DNA of 64,000 nucleotides from CAIYYO01 sp049299895 (GCA_049299895.1 JBAQYF010000009.1:1-64000), one strand, 5' to 3'. Positions 33,482 through 43,194 are shown, counted from the stretch's first letter. A program made the numbers and translations. Notes: generated by a model not told the origin, from the letters alone.

Positions 33482-34287
33482 TTTATGCCTATGAATCCTT
33501 CCTCTTTGACTATCTTTTGGCCCCCTGGGGAAAGAATGAAACCGATAAACTCTTTGGCAAGGCCCTCGGGCGCTCCTTTGGTTATGAGGTATAGATTCCT
33601 TGCCAGAGGATAGCGATTAGCGCGCACGTTCTCCTCGGTGGGAAGTGCGCCGTTTATTGCTACCGGCGTGATTGTCCCGTCAAGGTATCCGATCCCCACG
33701 TAGCCGATGGCATTCTCGTTGTTCGATACGGTGAATCTTATTGCGCCGCTCGCGGGCTTCTGCAAAGCGGCATCGGAGACCTCGGAGTTGTTCATCACAA
33801 GGCTCTCGAACATGGACCTGGTCCCGGAACCGTCTTCCCGCTGCACGAGAACGATGGTCCTGTCAGGGCCCCCGAGTTCCTTATAATTTGTTATCCTGCC
33901 TGAAAAAACGTCCCTGATCTGCTCGATGGAGAAGCTCGTGTTGCCAAGAGAATTGCTCGGGTGCACGACGACTGCGATGCAGTCGATGCCTACGGTGCTT
34001 GTCACCAGGTCCGGGTGCTTTGTCTTCTCCTCGCTGTTAAGCTCCCGGGAAGATGCGCCGATAGCAACCGATCCTTCGCCGACCATTCGTATTCCCGTGC
34101 CCGAGCCTCCGCCCTGCACGCCGATTGCGACTCCTTTATTCTTTTCCGCGAATACTTCGGACGCCTTGGCGACTATGGGCTGCACGGTGGTGGAGCCGGC
34201 TATAACAAGGTCTGCGCCGGTATCCTTGTTGACGCAGCCCGAGGACAAGACCAGGCCCGCGATCAATAATGCGACAAATGCTTTCAA
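33478..34287 (-). CDS. pstS: Phosphate-binding lipoprotein PstS (set 1)
   Basis: The 269-aa protein has a signal peptide with lipobox LSSGC (Cys18) and the phosphate-binding signatures IAGSTTVQPIV, VQGGGSGTGIRMV, GASSREL and QREDGSGTRSMFES. It captures phosphate outside the membrane. It begins 50 bp after the upstream pstA of set 2, so the whole locus may be one transcript. Confidence 0.95.
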   Translation of the reverse strand: MKAFVALLIAGLVLSSGCVNKDTGADLVIAGSTTVQPIVAKASEVFAEKNKGVAIGVQGGGSGTGIRMVGEGSVAIGASSRELNSEEKTKHPDLVTSTVGIDCIAVVVHPSNSLGNTSFSIEQIRDVFSGRITNYKELGGPDRTIVLVQREDGSGTRSMFESLVMNNSEVSDAALQKPASGAIRFTVSNNENAIGYVGIGYLDGTITPVAINGALPTEENVRANRYPLARNLYLITKGAPEGLAKEFIGFILSPGGQKIVKEEGFIGIK

Positions 34288-34337
34288 AGTGGGATGCTGT
34301 TAACAATATATTCATCAAAGGACAAAAATCGTTCTTG

Positions 34338-35198
34338 CTATCTTCTTATGTTGGCCGTAAGGCGGGCATTCAGCGCCCTTGCGGCATAATTCAGTGTAAG
34401 CATCATCAACAGGAGCACTGCGGCGATTGCAAACGCCCTGGTCACGTGTTTTTCCGTCTGGGCTTCCGATGTAAGGAAATAAAGGTTCGCAGTCAGGGAA
34501 TTGAATTGATCTCCCGGCAGGAAAGGCGTGGTCGGGGGCCAGAAAGACGCAAACCATATAATCGGCGCGGTCTCTCCGGCAGCCCTCCCCAGCCCCAGGA
34601 TCACTCCGGTTATTATTCCCGGCAGCGCGGTCGGGATGATAACCCGCCAAATAGTCTGGAGTTTTGTTGCGCCCAGGGCGTAACTTCCCTCGACGTCCCA
34701 TCGCGGAACCGCCCTGATGGAAACCTCGGTCGTGCGTATGATCGTCGGGAGGATCATGAAACCCAGCGTAAGCCCCGCGGCAAGAACGGAAGGCTTCATC
34801 CGGAGATAATAGAGGAACAAGGCAAGGCCGAACAATCCGAACACGATGGAGGGAATGGCATTAAGGGAGTCCGAGCCGATCCGAATTACCCTGGTTATCA
34901 ATCCCTCTTTTGTATACTGTGTAAGATAAACGGCAGCCCCCACCCCGAGGGGCGTTGCAAACAGGAGCGCTATGAGAACGATATAAAGCGTCCCCCAGAG
35001 CGCGGGGAATATCCCCCCCTCAAGCCATAGGTTCTGTGGCCTGCCTGTCAGGAATTCCACGCCGAGTTCATTAAAGCCCCGGTAGAAAACGTAGAATACT
35101 ATTGCGCACAAGGCAAGTATTATGCAAACCGCGGAGGCCCATAGCAGGGCCATTGCTATCATGTTTTTCTTCTGCGGCGTTAAATTGATGCTCAACAT
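34338..35198 (-). CDS. pstA: Phosphate ABC permease PstA (set 2)
   Basis: The 286-aa permease has six membrane segments. Motifs DSLNAIPSIVFGLFGLALF, ATKLQTIWRVIIPTALPG and GRAAGETAPIIWFAS identify PstA. The start at 35198 lies one base after the pstC stop. The longer frame upstream overlaps pstC and is unlikely. It is a paralogue of the pstA at 31757, consistent with tandem duplication. Confidence 0.94.
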   Translation of the reverse strand: MLSINLTPQKKNMIAMALLWASAVCIILALCAIVFYVFYRGFNELGVEFLTGRPQNLWLEGGIFPALWGTLYIVLIALLFATPLGVGAAVYLTQYTKEGLITRVIRIGSDSLNAIPSIVFGLFGLALFLYYLRMKPSVLAAGLTLGFMILPTIIRTTEVSIRAVPRWDVEGSYALGATKLQTIWRVIIPTALPGIITGVILGLGRAAGETAPIIWFASFWPPTTPFLPGDQFNSLTANLYFLTSEAQTEKHVTRAFAIAAVLLLMMLTLNYAARALNARLTANIRR

Positions 35199-35199
35199 C

Positions 35200-36093
35200 T
35201 TATGTCCTCTTCTTTGATACGATATGCTCTGAGGCAAGGCTGAGAACGAACGCCATCGCAAAGAGCGTCAGCCCCAGCGTGAAAAGCGCGGCATAGTGCA
35301 TGCTTCCGACAGAGGCATAAGACATCTCCAGCATGATAGCCGAAGTCAGCGTCTCTCCCCTACTGTTCAAGCCGATTATGTTCGACGGGATCATTCCCAC
35401 GTTCCCCAGGACAAGAACGACCGCCATGGTCTCGCCTATCGCTCTCCCCACGCCGAGGATCACCCCGGCAGCTATCCCGGGCAACGCCGCAGGTATGACT
35501 ACCTTGCTTATGGCCTGCCATTTGGTGGAACCGAGGGCATACGACCCCTCGCGAAAATTCCGGGGGACCGAACAAATGGCGTCCTGTGATATGCTGATTA
35601 CTATCGGCAGAATAATGGTTCCAAGGATAAGAGACGCCGCGAGTATTCCCTTGCCGGTCGGGAGCATGTCTCCTGTGACGAGCCTCCCGAGATCCGACTG
35701 GATGAATCCGACGATGACTACGAGCGCGAATAGTCCGTAGACAACCGAGGGTATCCCCGCAAGAAGCTCTATTGCCGGGCGAACGATCGCAGCAACCCTT
35801 TTTGGCGCAACTTCCGAGAGGAATATCGCGCAGGCCAGGCCCAGGGGAACCGCGAAAAACAGCGCCCCGATTGTCGTCAGCATGGAGCCCGCGATGAATA
35901 TCCCCGCACCGTAAATGTTATCCTGCGGCTTCCATTTCGTCCCAAAAACATAGTCCATGAGATCCCCCGTTGAGAGGAACGGAAGGGATTCCTTTACGAG
36001 AAAAAAAACGATGAACGAAAGGATCAGGGCCGAGGATATCGCGCAGAGGAAGAGTGCGCCCCGGACGATCCTTTCAACGAAAGCCTCTTTCAT
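35200..36093 (-). CDS. pstC: Phosphate ABC permease PstC (set 2)
   Basis: The 297-aa protein has six membrane segments. It carries ELLAGIPSVVYGLFALVV, ALGSTKWQAISKVVIPAALPG and GRAIGETMAVVLVLGN. It lies 3 bp downstream of pstS. It is clearly paralogous to the PstC at 32609, with many differences outside the core motifs, so the duplication is not recent. Confidence 0.94.
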   Translation of the reverse strand: MKEAFVERIVRGALFLCAISSALILSFIVFFLVKESLPFLSTGDLMDYVFGTKWKPQDNIYGAGIFIAGSMLTTIGALFFAVPLGLACAIFLSEVAPKRVAAIVRPAIELLAGIPSVVYGLFALVVIVGFIQSDLGRLVTGDMLPTGKGILAASLILGTIILPIVISISQDAICSVPRNFREGSYALGSTKWQAISKVVIPAALPGIAAGVILGVGRAIGETMAVVLVLGNVGMIPSNIIGLNSRGETLTSAIMLEMSYASVGSMHYAALFTLGLTLFAMAFVLSLASEHIVSKKRT

Positions 36094-36096
36094 GGA

Positions 36097-36924
36097 TCAT
36101 TTGATGCTTACGAACCCCTCCTCTTCCACTATCTTCTGGCCCTCGTCCGACAGTATGTAGTCTATGAATGCCCTGGACTTGCCTGCGGCTTCTCCTTTTG
36201 TCACCATGTAAAGCTTCCTTGAGACCGGATAAGTCCCGGCCTTTATCGTTTCCCTGGTCGGGGCAACGCCGCCTATGTTCAAAGCCTTCACGGTCGGATC
36301 GACGTATCCTGCGCCGATGTATCCTATCGCGTTCGGATTGGATGCGATGCTCGCCTTCACTGCGCCGTTGCTTGCCTGCTGCTCTGCTCCCTCGGAGTTA
36401 TTGGTCTTGCCCTTGTCCATCAGCATCTCCTCGAACGAAGACCTCGTCCCCGAACCGCTCTCTCTTATGATGACGACGATCTCCTTGTCCGGTCCGCCCA
36501 GTTCCTTGAAATTTTTTATCTTGCCCGAGAAGATATCCTTTATCTGCGCCTTTGTAAGATCCGTCAGGGTATTTCCGGGATTCACTATCACAGCTATTCC
36601 GTCCGCGGCTATCTCATATGCTTTCAGGTCTTTCAACTCGTCCGCGGTAAGCTCCCTCGAAGACGCGCCTATGTCGGCCGAGCCTTCGATAGCCATCTTT
36701 ATCCCTGCGCCCGAGCCGCCCCCCTGGACAGAGACCACCACGTTCGACTGTTCCTGGTTGTATTTTTCCGCGGCCTTGGCCGCTATTGGCTGCACGGTAG
36801 TAGAGCCGGCAACGCTCAAAGTATCCGCCTGTTTTCCCCCGTTATTATTGCCCGAGCATCCCGCGAACAGGAGTGCTCCGATCACCGCGATCAATAACCC
36901 GTATTTTATCCCATTGGTTTTCAT
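36097..36924 (-). CDS. pstS: Phosphate-binding lipoprotein PstS (set 2)
   Basis: The 275-aa protein starts MKTNGIKYGLL with lipobox LFAGC. It carries the PstS signatures VAGSTTVQPIA, VQGGGSGAGIKMA, GASSREL and RESGSGTRSSFEE. The ATG at 36924 is chosen because the signal peptide begins there and a TATA box lies about 30 bp upstream. It is the first gene of the pst locus. The two PstS proteins may differ in affinity. Confidence 0.94.
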   Translation of the reverse strand: MKTNGIKYGLLIAVIGALLFAGCSGNNNGGKQADTLSVAGSTTVQPIAAKAAEKYNQEQSNVVVSVQGGGSGAGIKMAIEGSADIGASSRELTADELKDLKAYEIAADGIAVIVNPGNTLTDLTKAQIKDIFSGKIKNFKELGGPDKEIVVIIRESGSGTRSSFEEMLMDKGKTNNSEGAEQQASNGAVKASIASNPNAIGYIGAGYVDPTVKALNIGGVAPTRETIKAGTYPVSRKLYMVTKGEAAGKSRAFIDYILSDEGQKIVEEEGFVSIK

Positions 36925-36951
36925 TTCTATTACCAATATAGAAAGCACAAC

Positions 36952-36962
36952 TAATATATATT
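36952..36962 (-). promoter_or_regulatory. TATA box of the pst operon
   Basis: On the minus strand the sequence AAAATATATATTAG lies about 30 bp upstream of the pstS start at 36924. It sits in the AT-rich region shared with the divergent FMN-reductase gene. No pho-box-like repeat is obvious. Confidence 0.5.
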
Positions 36963-37059
36963 TTGGCAATAAACTATATAGATTATATATTTTACTGGGG
37001 GTCTGTTTCCGGGGGCGTTATATGTTTCCAATGCTATTACTCTAATAGGTTCAAACAAG

Positions 37060-37599
37060 ATGTACGTGCCGGTTATCCTCGGGACGGCGAGGGAAGGAAG
37101 ATATTCAGATAAGGTCGCTTCATTCGTTCTGGGAGAAGCCGCGAAGGCGGGGCTGGAAAGCGAGATACTGGACGTGCGCGAATATCGCATCATCGCAACG
37201 GACAAGACGCTGGCCTATCCGGAGGCAAAGCGCTTTGCCGGGAAGATGGCCAGAGCCGACGCCCTCATAATAGTCTCTCCGGAGTATAACCACGGCTATC
37301 CCGGGGAACTGAAGATGATGCTGGACATGCTCTATGAACAATACGCCCGCAAGCCCGTGGGCTTCTGCGGGGTTTCCATGGGCGGCCTCGGAGGGGCAAG
37401 ATGCGTCGAAAAACTGCGGCTGATCGTCGCAGAACTGCACATGGTCTCAATAAGGGAAGCAATGTATTTCTCGGGAGTGCGGGAGCTGTTCGACGAAAAA
37501 GGCGTAATCAAGGATGCCGCATACTATGCCCGGGCGAAAACATTCCTCGACGAACTTATGTGGTATGCTCAGGCGCTGAATAAGGCAAGAGAGAAATAG
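37060..37599 (+). CDS. NAD(P)H-dependent FMN reductase-like flavoprotein
   Basis: The 179-aa flavodoxin-fold protein has the FMN-binding segment TAREGRYSDKVASFV near the N-terminus and SPEYNHGYPGELKMMLD (about residue 87), the hallmark of the NADPH-dependent FMN reductase family (PF03358). GVSMGGLGGAR follows. It probably reduces flavin or quinones for redox protection. It is divergent from pstS and stands alone. Confidence 0.88.
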   Translation: MYVPVILGTAREGRYSDKVASFVLGEAAKAGLESEILDVREYRIIATDKTLAYPEAKRFAGKMARADALIIVSPEYNHGYPGELKMMLDMLYEQYARKPVGFCGVSMGGLGGARCVEKLRLIVAELHMVSIREAMYFSGVRELFDEKGVIKDAAYYARAKTFLDELMWYAQALNKAREK

Positions 37600-37698
37600 C
37601 GGATATTTATTATTGATTCAAAAAGCGATTTCCATAAATATAATCTTTCATTTCTCTTTTTATTGAGAATGATTATATAATATAACAGGGGGAATCAT

Positions 37699-38184
37699 AT
37701 GAAAAATTCAATAATAATACTGGCTTTGCTGTCGGCGGGGATAATACTGTTTTCAGGATGCGCAAGCACCGGCGATTCGAACGGGAACGATACGAAGACC
37801 CCGGTAAATGCGTCAAGCACGACGCATTCGAGCGTTCCTGCGACCGTGCAGGAAACAACCCTCCCGCAGGAGACAACCACTACAAAAGCATCCTCCGGAA
37901 CGACAACCACCCGCGCAGGCCCGAAAACGATCGAAGTGGACATCAAGAGCTTTGCATTCGACCCGAAAACGATAGCGATAACCAAGGGCGATACCGTCGT
38001 CTGGACCAACATAGACGCTGCGCCTCATACAGTGTCGTCGGACGTGGGATCGACCAGGGATGAACTGGATTCTCCGACGCTTGGAAAAGGCGATACCTAT
38101 TCGCACACCTTCAACGAACTGGGGACATATGCTTACCACTGCACTATCCACACGTCGATGAAAGGAAAGATAATCGTGGACTGA
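37699..38184 (+). CDS. Cupredoxin-domain lipoprotein 1
   Basis: The 161-aa protein has a signal peptide with lipobox FSGC (Cys21), a Thr/Ser-rich linker (about 30-75) and a plastocyanin-type domain. The copper ligands are visible: His in APHTV, and Cys, His and Met in YHCTIHTSMKG. It is likely a membrane-tethered electron carrier or copper-binding protein on the outer face. The next gene encodes a second, shorter cupredoxin. Confidence 0.88.
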   Translation: MKNSIIILALLSAGIILFSGCASTGDSNGNDTKTPVNASSTTHSSVPATVQETTLPQETTTTKASSGTTTTRAGPKTIEVDIKSFAFDPKTIAITKGDTVVWTNIDAAPHTVSSDVGSTRDELDSPTLGKGDTYSHTFNELGTYAYHCTIHTSMKGKIIVD

Positions 38185-38218
38185 TAAGCTAATACGACAA
38201 TATAACTACTGAGATCTA

Positions 38219-38575
38219 ATGAAAACAACATTCTTGGCAGGATTAACCCTGCTATTACTGCTCCTCATCGCAGGATGCACCCAGCAGGCGCAGGAACAGG
38301 CAGCGAATCAACCGGATACTACGGGAGGAAAAACAGTCACCATAAAGAACTTCGCCTTCGATCCGGCCGGGTTAAAGATAAAAGCCGGAGATACCGTTGT
38401 CTGGACCAACAAGGACGCAGTATCGCATAACCTGGTGTCGATCACAGGATACGAGATCATTTCGCCGACCATCTCGACCGGGGGTAATTATTCGCATACC
38501 TTCAACGCCGCAGGCGAATATGCGTACCAATGCGAGATACACCCCTCGATGAAAGGGAAGATAATCGTCGAATAA
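38219..38575 (+). CDS. Cupredoxin-domain lipoprotein 2
   Basis: The 118-aa protein has a lipobox IAGC and a plastocyanin-like domain with copper ligands His (VSHNLV), Cys, His and Met (YQCEIHPSMKG). It lacks the long Thr-rich linker of the preceding protein. It is 34 bp downstream of that gene and probably co-transcribed with it and with the small membrane protein at 38581. Confidence 0.88.
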   Translation: MKTTFLAGLTLLLLLLIAGCTQQAQEQAANQPDTTGGKTVTIKNFAFDPAGLKIKAGDTVVWTNKDAVSHNLVSITGYEIISPTISTGGNYSHTFNAAGEYAYQCEIHPSMKGKIIVE

Positions 38576-38580
38576 AAAAA

Positions 38581-38808
38581 ATGTTGACCGAAGTAGCAGT
38601 CTACGCGACACAGCGCGTGTTCGGGATACCGTTGATCGTATACGGGGGCGCGTTTACCCTCTTATGTTTTGCGATAACCGCGGCAATAGCGATACTGACC
38701 ATGAAAGGGATAAAACGCTTTCCCCTGAAATGGCATACGACGATGGCTTACCTGTCTTTGGCCCTCGGACTGTTCCACGCAGTGATCGGAATATTGACTT
38801 TCATGTGA
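38581..38808 (+). CDS. Small two-helix membrane protein with paired His
   Basis: The 75-aa protein has membrane segments at about residues 18-40 and 52-73. His lies at the start and inside the second segment (KWHTTMAYLSLALGLFHAVIG). Such spacing could ligate heme, as in small b-type cytochrome domains, but this is only inference. It follows the second cupredoxin by 5 bp, which would suit an electron-transfer partner. I recognise no family. Confidence 0.6.
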   Translation: MLTEVAVYATQRVFGIPLIVYGGAFTLLCFAITAAIAILTMKGIKRFPLKWHTTMAYLSLALGLFHAVIGILTFM

Positions 38809-38843
38809 TCCATTTATTTTAACCCTGCTTCCCACTAACTAAT

Positions 38844-39158
38844 ATGGGCGAAGTGGCCTTTTTCTACATAACCAACCCCTCAAAAGAAGAGGCAAAGAGA
38901 ATAGCAAAACACCTGCTCGATAAAAGGATAATTTCCTCCGCAAACATCTTCCCGATAGAAAGCATGTACTGGTGGGAAGGAAAGATAACGGAGGAGTCAG
39001 AGCACGTTCTCATAGCAAAAACGTCGGATGTCAATTCACGCGCCCTGGAAAACGAAGTGAAAAACATGCACCCCTACAAGGTCCCGTGCATAATCAGGCT
39101 CCCGGCATCATCCAATGACATGTTTTCAGAATGGCTTAAAGGCGAGGTAAAAAAATAG
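38844..39158 (+). CDS. cutA: CutA1-type divalent-ion tolerance protein
   Basis: The 104-aa trimeric ferredoxin-like-fold protein matches CutA1: YITNPSKEEAKRIAKHLLDKRIIS, NIFPIESMYWWEGKI and HPYKVPCIIRLPA. It is linked with metal tolerance in bacteria, though its biochemical role is unsettled. It is 2 bp upstream of the CoA-transferase gene. The copper-protein genes nearby make a metal-related role plausible. Confidence 0.92.
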   Translation: MGEVAFFYITNPSKEEAKRIAKHLLDKRIISSANIFPIESMYWWEGKITEESEHVLIAKTSDVNSRALENEVKNMHPYKVPCIIRLPASSNDMFSEWLKGEVKK

Positions 39159-39160
39159 CA

Positions 39161-41059
39161 ATGCCAACCGCAGGAAATAAAAACAATCTGGCGCATTACA
39201 AGAAAAAATATCCCGGGAAATTCGCGTCAGAAGAAACCGCCTACAGGCACATCCGCTGGGGCGATCGGATACTCATAGGCTCGGGATGCGGAGAGCCGCA
39301 GCACCTTCTAAAAGCCCTGATAAAATATGTGAAGTCCGATCCAAAAGCCCTGCTAGACGCCGAAGTATTCCAGATATGGGCTATGGGGGATGCGCCTTAC
39401 GCGGATGAAACGCTCCAGGAGAACTTTCGGCACAACTCTTTTTTCATCGGGAAGAACGTCCGGGATGCCGTAAACAAAGGTCTTGCCGACTATACTCCAG
39501 TATCTCTTTCAGACCTCCCGGATATGTTTCGCCGCGGACTGATCCCCCTTGACGTATCAATCATACAAGTCTCGCCCCCTGATAAAAAGGGCTGCATGAG
39601 CCTCGGCATAAGCGTCGACATAGTGAAGGCAGCAGTCGAGAACTCATCTCTTGTAATCGCCCAGGTGAACAGGCACATGCCGCGCACATGCGGCGACGGC
39701 TTCATACGCGTGGACGACGTCGACTACCTGATACCATTTGACGAACCGCTGCTCGAGTACAAATCCCAAACAGACAAGGAAACCGCAAAGAAGATTCAAG
39801 GGTACCTCTCCCGGCTCGTGCACGACGGGGAAACTATACAGGCCGGTTACGGGAGCCTCATAAATTCCGCGGTGATGGGCCTTGCAGGAAAGAAAAACCT
39901 CGGGATACACACGGAAATGCTTTCAGACGCCCTTGTGTCTCTCATAAAAAAAGGGGCAGTCGATAACTCCAAAAAGACAATAAACAGGGGACAAACGATA
40001 GCGTCTTTCTGCATGGGCGCAAGGGAAACATACAGATACCTGGACAACAACGCCAGGATAACATTCAAGACCGTAGACTACACGGACAATCCCCTCGTAA
40101 TAGCCCGGCATCATAACATGACTGCGATAAACAGCGCCCTGGGAATAGACCTGACCGGACAGGCGTCCGAGGAATCAGTGGGCAAACAATTCTACGGGGG
40201 CATCGGCGGACAGGCGAGTTTCATGCGGGGGGCGGCTCTTTCAAAGAACGGAAAAAGCATACTTGTGCTGGAATCCACGGCAGACAACGGAAAAACATCG
40301 CGGATAACCCCCTTCCTGCCCGAGGGCGCAGGCGTCACCCTAAACCGCGGGGACGTTCACTATGTCGTCACCGAATACGGCATCGCATACCTGCACGGCA
40401 AGAACATCAGGGAGCGCGCAATGGAACTGATAGGAATAGCCCATCCGAAATTCCGCGGCCTGCTGATAGAAGAGGCAAAAAAGCTTAATCTCATATACGG
40501 CGACCAGGAATACATTTCCGGGAACAAAGAATCCCCGGATAATCCCGAGACCTACAGGACGACCTGGAAGGGCCTGCGCATAAAGATACGCCCGGTGCGC
40601 ATAAGCGATGAATCCCTCCTGAAGGAATTTTTCTATTCCCTGACAGACGATTCACTATACCGCAGATTCGCATCCGCCAGAAAAGACATGCCCCACGACC
40701 GCCTGCAATGTTATACAGTCTTCGACCACGACAAACAGACTGTCCTACTAGCCCTTTTGGAGTCGGGAGAAAAAGAAGAACTTATAGGCATAGGTCAATA
40801 TAATATTAACGGGGACACTCACATGGGCGACGTGGCCTTTGTGGTAAGAGACGATCACCAGCACCTGGGCGTGGGAAGCGAACTCCTCAAAAACCTTACC
40901 TGCGCGGGCATAAGAAAGGGCCTCATGGGCTTTACCGCTGAGGTGCTTTCAGACAACGAACCCATGAAAACATTATTCAAAGAAGCCGGCTTCAAGGAGA
41001 AAAAGAAGCCCGGCGACGATATGTACGAATACGCGCTGTTATTCAGGAGACGACAATGA
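39161..41059 (+). CDS. Acetyl-CoA hydrolase/transferase fused to GNAT acetyltransferase
   Basis: The 632-aa fusion has residues 1-450 resembling class I CoA-transferases/acetyl-CoA hydrolases (IRWGDRILIGSGCGEPQ, GYGSLINSAVM, LGIHTEMLSDALVSL, GGIGGQASFMRGA, VTEYGIAYLHGK). The C-terminal 160 residues form a GNAT domain (RRFASARKDMPHDRLQ, FVVRDDHQHLGVGSELL). Such fusions occur with acyl-CoA energy metabolism. It overlaps the ADP-forming ligase gene (ATGA), so the two are coupled. The GNAT part may control a partner enzyme by lysine acylation; this is inference. Confidence 0.9.
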   Translation: MPTAGNKNNLAHYKKKYPGKFASEETAYRHIRWGDRILIGSGCGEPQHLLKALIKYVKSDPKALLDAEVFQIWAMGDAPYADETLQENFRHNSFFIGKNVRDAVNKGLADYTPVSLSDLPDMFRRGLIPLDVSIIQVSPPDKKGCMSLGISVDIVKAAVENSSLVIAQVNRHMPRTCGDGFIRVDDVDYLIPFDEPLLEYKSQTDKETAKKIQGYLSRLVHDGETIQAGYGSLINSAVMGLAGKKNLGIHTEMLSDALVSLIKKGAVDNSKKTINRGQTIASFCMGARETYRYLDNNARITFKTVDYTDNPLVIARHHNMTAINSALGIDLTGQASEESVGKQFYGGIGGQASFMRGAALSKNGKSILVLESTADNGKTSRITPFLPEGAGVTLNRGDVHYVVTEYGIAYLHGKNIRERAMELIGIAHPKFRGLLIEEAKKLNLIYGDQEYISGNKESPDNPETYRTTWKGLRIKIRPVRISDESLLKEFFYSLTDDSLYRRFASARKDMPHDRLQCYTVFDHDKQTVLLALLESGEKEELIGIGQYNINGDTHMGDVAFVVRDDHQHLGVGSELLKNLTCAGIRKGLMGFTAEVLSDNEPMKTLFKEAGFKEKKKPGDDMYEYALLFRRRQ

Positions 41060-43194
41060 CAGAAAAACCAGACATAAAATACCTATTCGAGCCGCGTGCC
41101 GTGGCAGTAATCGGAGCATCGCATAATCCCGGGAAGATAGGATACAAGATAGTGGAGAACATCCTCGCATGTGGATACGGAGGAGATCTCTACCCGATCA
41201 ATCCCGACGGCGGGGAAATAATGGGGATCACGGCATACAAGAGCGTAGCCGACGTAGCGGATGTAATAGACGTCGCAGTCATAACGATACCCGCCAAATA
41301 CGTCTATGATGCCGTGAAAAGCTGCGCCGACAAAGGCGTGAAATACGCCCTCGTCATATCCTCCGGATTCTCGGAAGTAGGAGACACCGAATCAGAGAAA
41401 AAAATAGTATCCTACGCGCGGGACCACGGGATGCGGATCATCGGGCCGAACATATTCGGCATGTACGTTGCCAAAGCATCATTCAACGCGACCTTCGGGA
41501 CAAGGGACGTACTCCCGGGAGACGTTGCCATCATAACCCAGAGCGGCGCTCTCGGCATATCTCTCATGGGAAAGACTGCTGTCGACAAAATAGGCCTATC
41601 AGGCATGTTCTCTCTAGGCAACAAATCCGACGTAGACGAGTCCGACCTCCTTGAATACCTCATAGACGACAAAGAGACAAAGATCATAATGATGTACATC
41701 GAGGGGATAAAACGCGGAGACCGTCTCGTCGCTCTTTTGAGAAAAGCCACGAAAAAGAAGCCCGTCATAGCTATAAAATCAGGCAGGTCCCGGCGCGGCG
41801 CCATGGCTGCAGCATCTCATACAGGATCACTTGCCGGCGCAGACAACGTGTTCTCCGACATAATGAAACAGTGCGGCGTCATACGCGCTGAAACTTTACA
41901 GGAAGCACTCGACTGGTGCAAATACCTCTCGGAAACCCCGCAAGCCGCAGGAGAGAACACGGTTATCATAACCAACGGGGGCGGCATGGGGGTCATGGCC
42001 GCAGACGCGTGCGAAAAATATTCCGTTAACCTATTCGACGATCAGGAAACACTCAAGAAAATATTCTCTCCGGTAGTCCCCGCGTTCGGATCGATGAAGA
42101 ACCCCGTCGACCTGACGGGACAGGCAACGCTGGAGCACTACAAGACGGCGATAGAAGCCGCTCTTCAGAACAAAGACATCCACTCGATAATCTGCCTCGG
42201 CTGCGAGACTGTGTTCTTTGACGCAGGAAAGATATCGGGGATGATAAAAAAGATGTATGCGGAAGCGAGACCCGGGAAACCCGCGGTGTTTTCGTTCTTC
42301 GGGGGGGGCCGCATAGAAGAATGCATAAAAGAATTAAGGGACGCGGAAATACCCGCATTCTCCGACGTCTATGAAGCCGTTTCATGCATGGGGGCGTTGT
42401 ATGCCAGCTACCGGAATACGGCTTATGCGGCGGACCCGTCCGGGCAGCTTAAGATAAAGCTAGACGACAAGGCAATAGACGCGGTCATAAAAAAGGTCCG
42501 CGCGGATGGCAGGCAATTCCTCCTGCCCTATGAAGGCGAGGCCGTGATGGCTGCCGCAGGAATACGCGTTCCCAAAAACTACATAGCGACGAACCTGGAA
42601 GAAGCGGTCAAATGCGCGGAAAAGATAGGTTACCCCGTCGTACTCAAGATAGTATCCAAGGACATAATACACAAGAGCGATGCAGGCGGCGTCATAGTGA
42701 ACCTGGAGAACAGGGACGAGGTCTTGAACGCTTACCAGGCCATTTTGTTCAACGCACGAAAATACAAAGCCGACGCCCACATAGAAGGCGTGCAGGTATC
42801 CGAGATGTTAGTAACTCTAACAAAAGACGTGGAAGTGATAGCAGGCGCGATAAGAGACAAATCCTTCGGCCCCGTGGTAATGTGCGGAATGGGGGGCATA
42901 TACGTGGAAGTGATGAACGACGTATCGTTCCGCTCATATCCCCTGGCAAGAGAGGAAATACTCGGCATGATAAACGAGACAAAATCCTCAAAATTGCTCG
43001 CAGGGGTGAGAGGCGGAAACCGAAAAGACATAAACGCCGTAATAGATACGATAGCAAAGCTGGGCGCGATACTTGCAAGACACGCAGACATATCGGATAT
43101 CGAAGTGAATCCCCTCATTGTCTACGATGAAAACAATGGCGCGCTCGCCATCGACGTGAGGATTCTTCTTACTAAGAGCATGGAGGCTAAATGA
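41056..43194 (+). CDS. acd: ADP-forming acetate/acyl-CoA ligase, fused alpha-beta
   Basis: The 712-aa protein has a CoA-binding Rossmann domain (AVAVIGASHNPGKIGYKIVENI), a succinyl-CoA-ligase-like domain with the phospho-His region (AAASHTGSLAG) and a C-terminal ATP-grasp domain (GYPVVLKIVSKDIIHKSDAGGV, EVNPLIVYDE). It converts acetyl-CoA, ADP and phosphate to acetate and ATP, the usual archaeal route for fermentative ATP. The fused order is alpha then beta. It overlaps both neighbours by 4 bp. Confidence 0.94.
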   Translation: MTEKPDIKYLFEPRAVAVIGASHNPGKIGYKIVENILACGYGGDLYPINPDGGEIMGITAYKSVADVADVIDVAVITIPAKYVYDAVKSCADKGVKYALVISSGFSEVGDTESEKKIVSYARDHGMRIIGPNIFGMYVAKASFNATFGTRDVLPGDVAIITQSGALGISLMGKTAVDKIGLSGMFSLGNKSDVDESDLLEYLIDDKETKIIMMYIEGIKRGDRLVALLRKATKKKPVIAIKSGRSRRGAMAAASHTGSLAGADNVFSDIMKQCGVIRAETLQEALDWCKYLSETPQAAGENTVIITNGGGMGVMAADACEKYSVNLFDDQETLKKIFSPVVPAFGSMKNPVDLTGQATLEHYKTAIEAALQNKDIHSIICLGCETVFFDAGKISGMIKKMYAEARPGKPAVFSFFGGGRIEECIKELRDAEIPAFSDVYEAVSCMGALYASYRNTAYAADPSGQLKIKLDDKAIDAVIKKVRADGRQFLLPYEGEAVMAAAGIRVPKNYIATNLEEAVKCAEKIGYPVVLKIVSKDIIHKSDAGGVIVNLENRDEVLNAYQAILFNARKYKADAHIEGVQVSEMLVTLTKDVEVIAGAIRDKSFGPVVMCGMGGIYVEVMNDVSFRSYPLAREEILGMINETKSSKLLAGVRGGNRKDINAVIDTIAKLGAILARHADISDIEVNPLIVYDENNGALAIDVRILLTKSMEAK

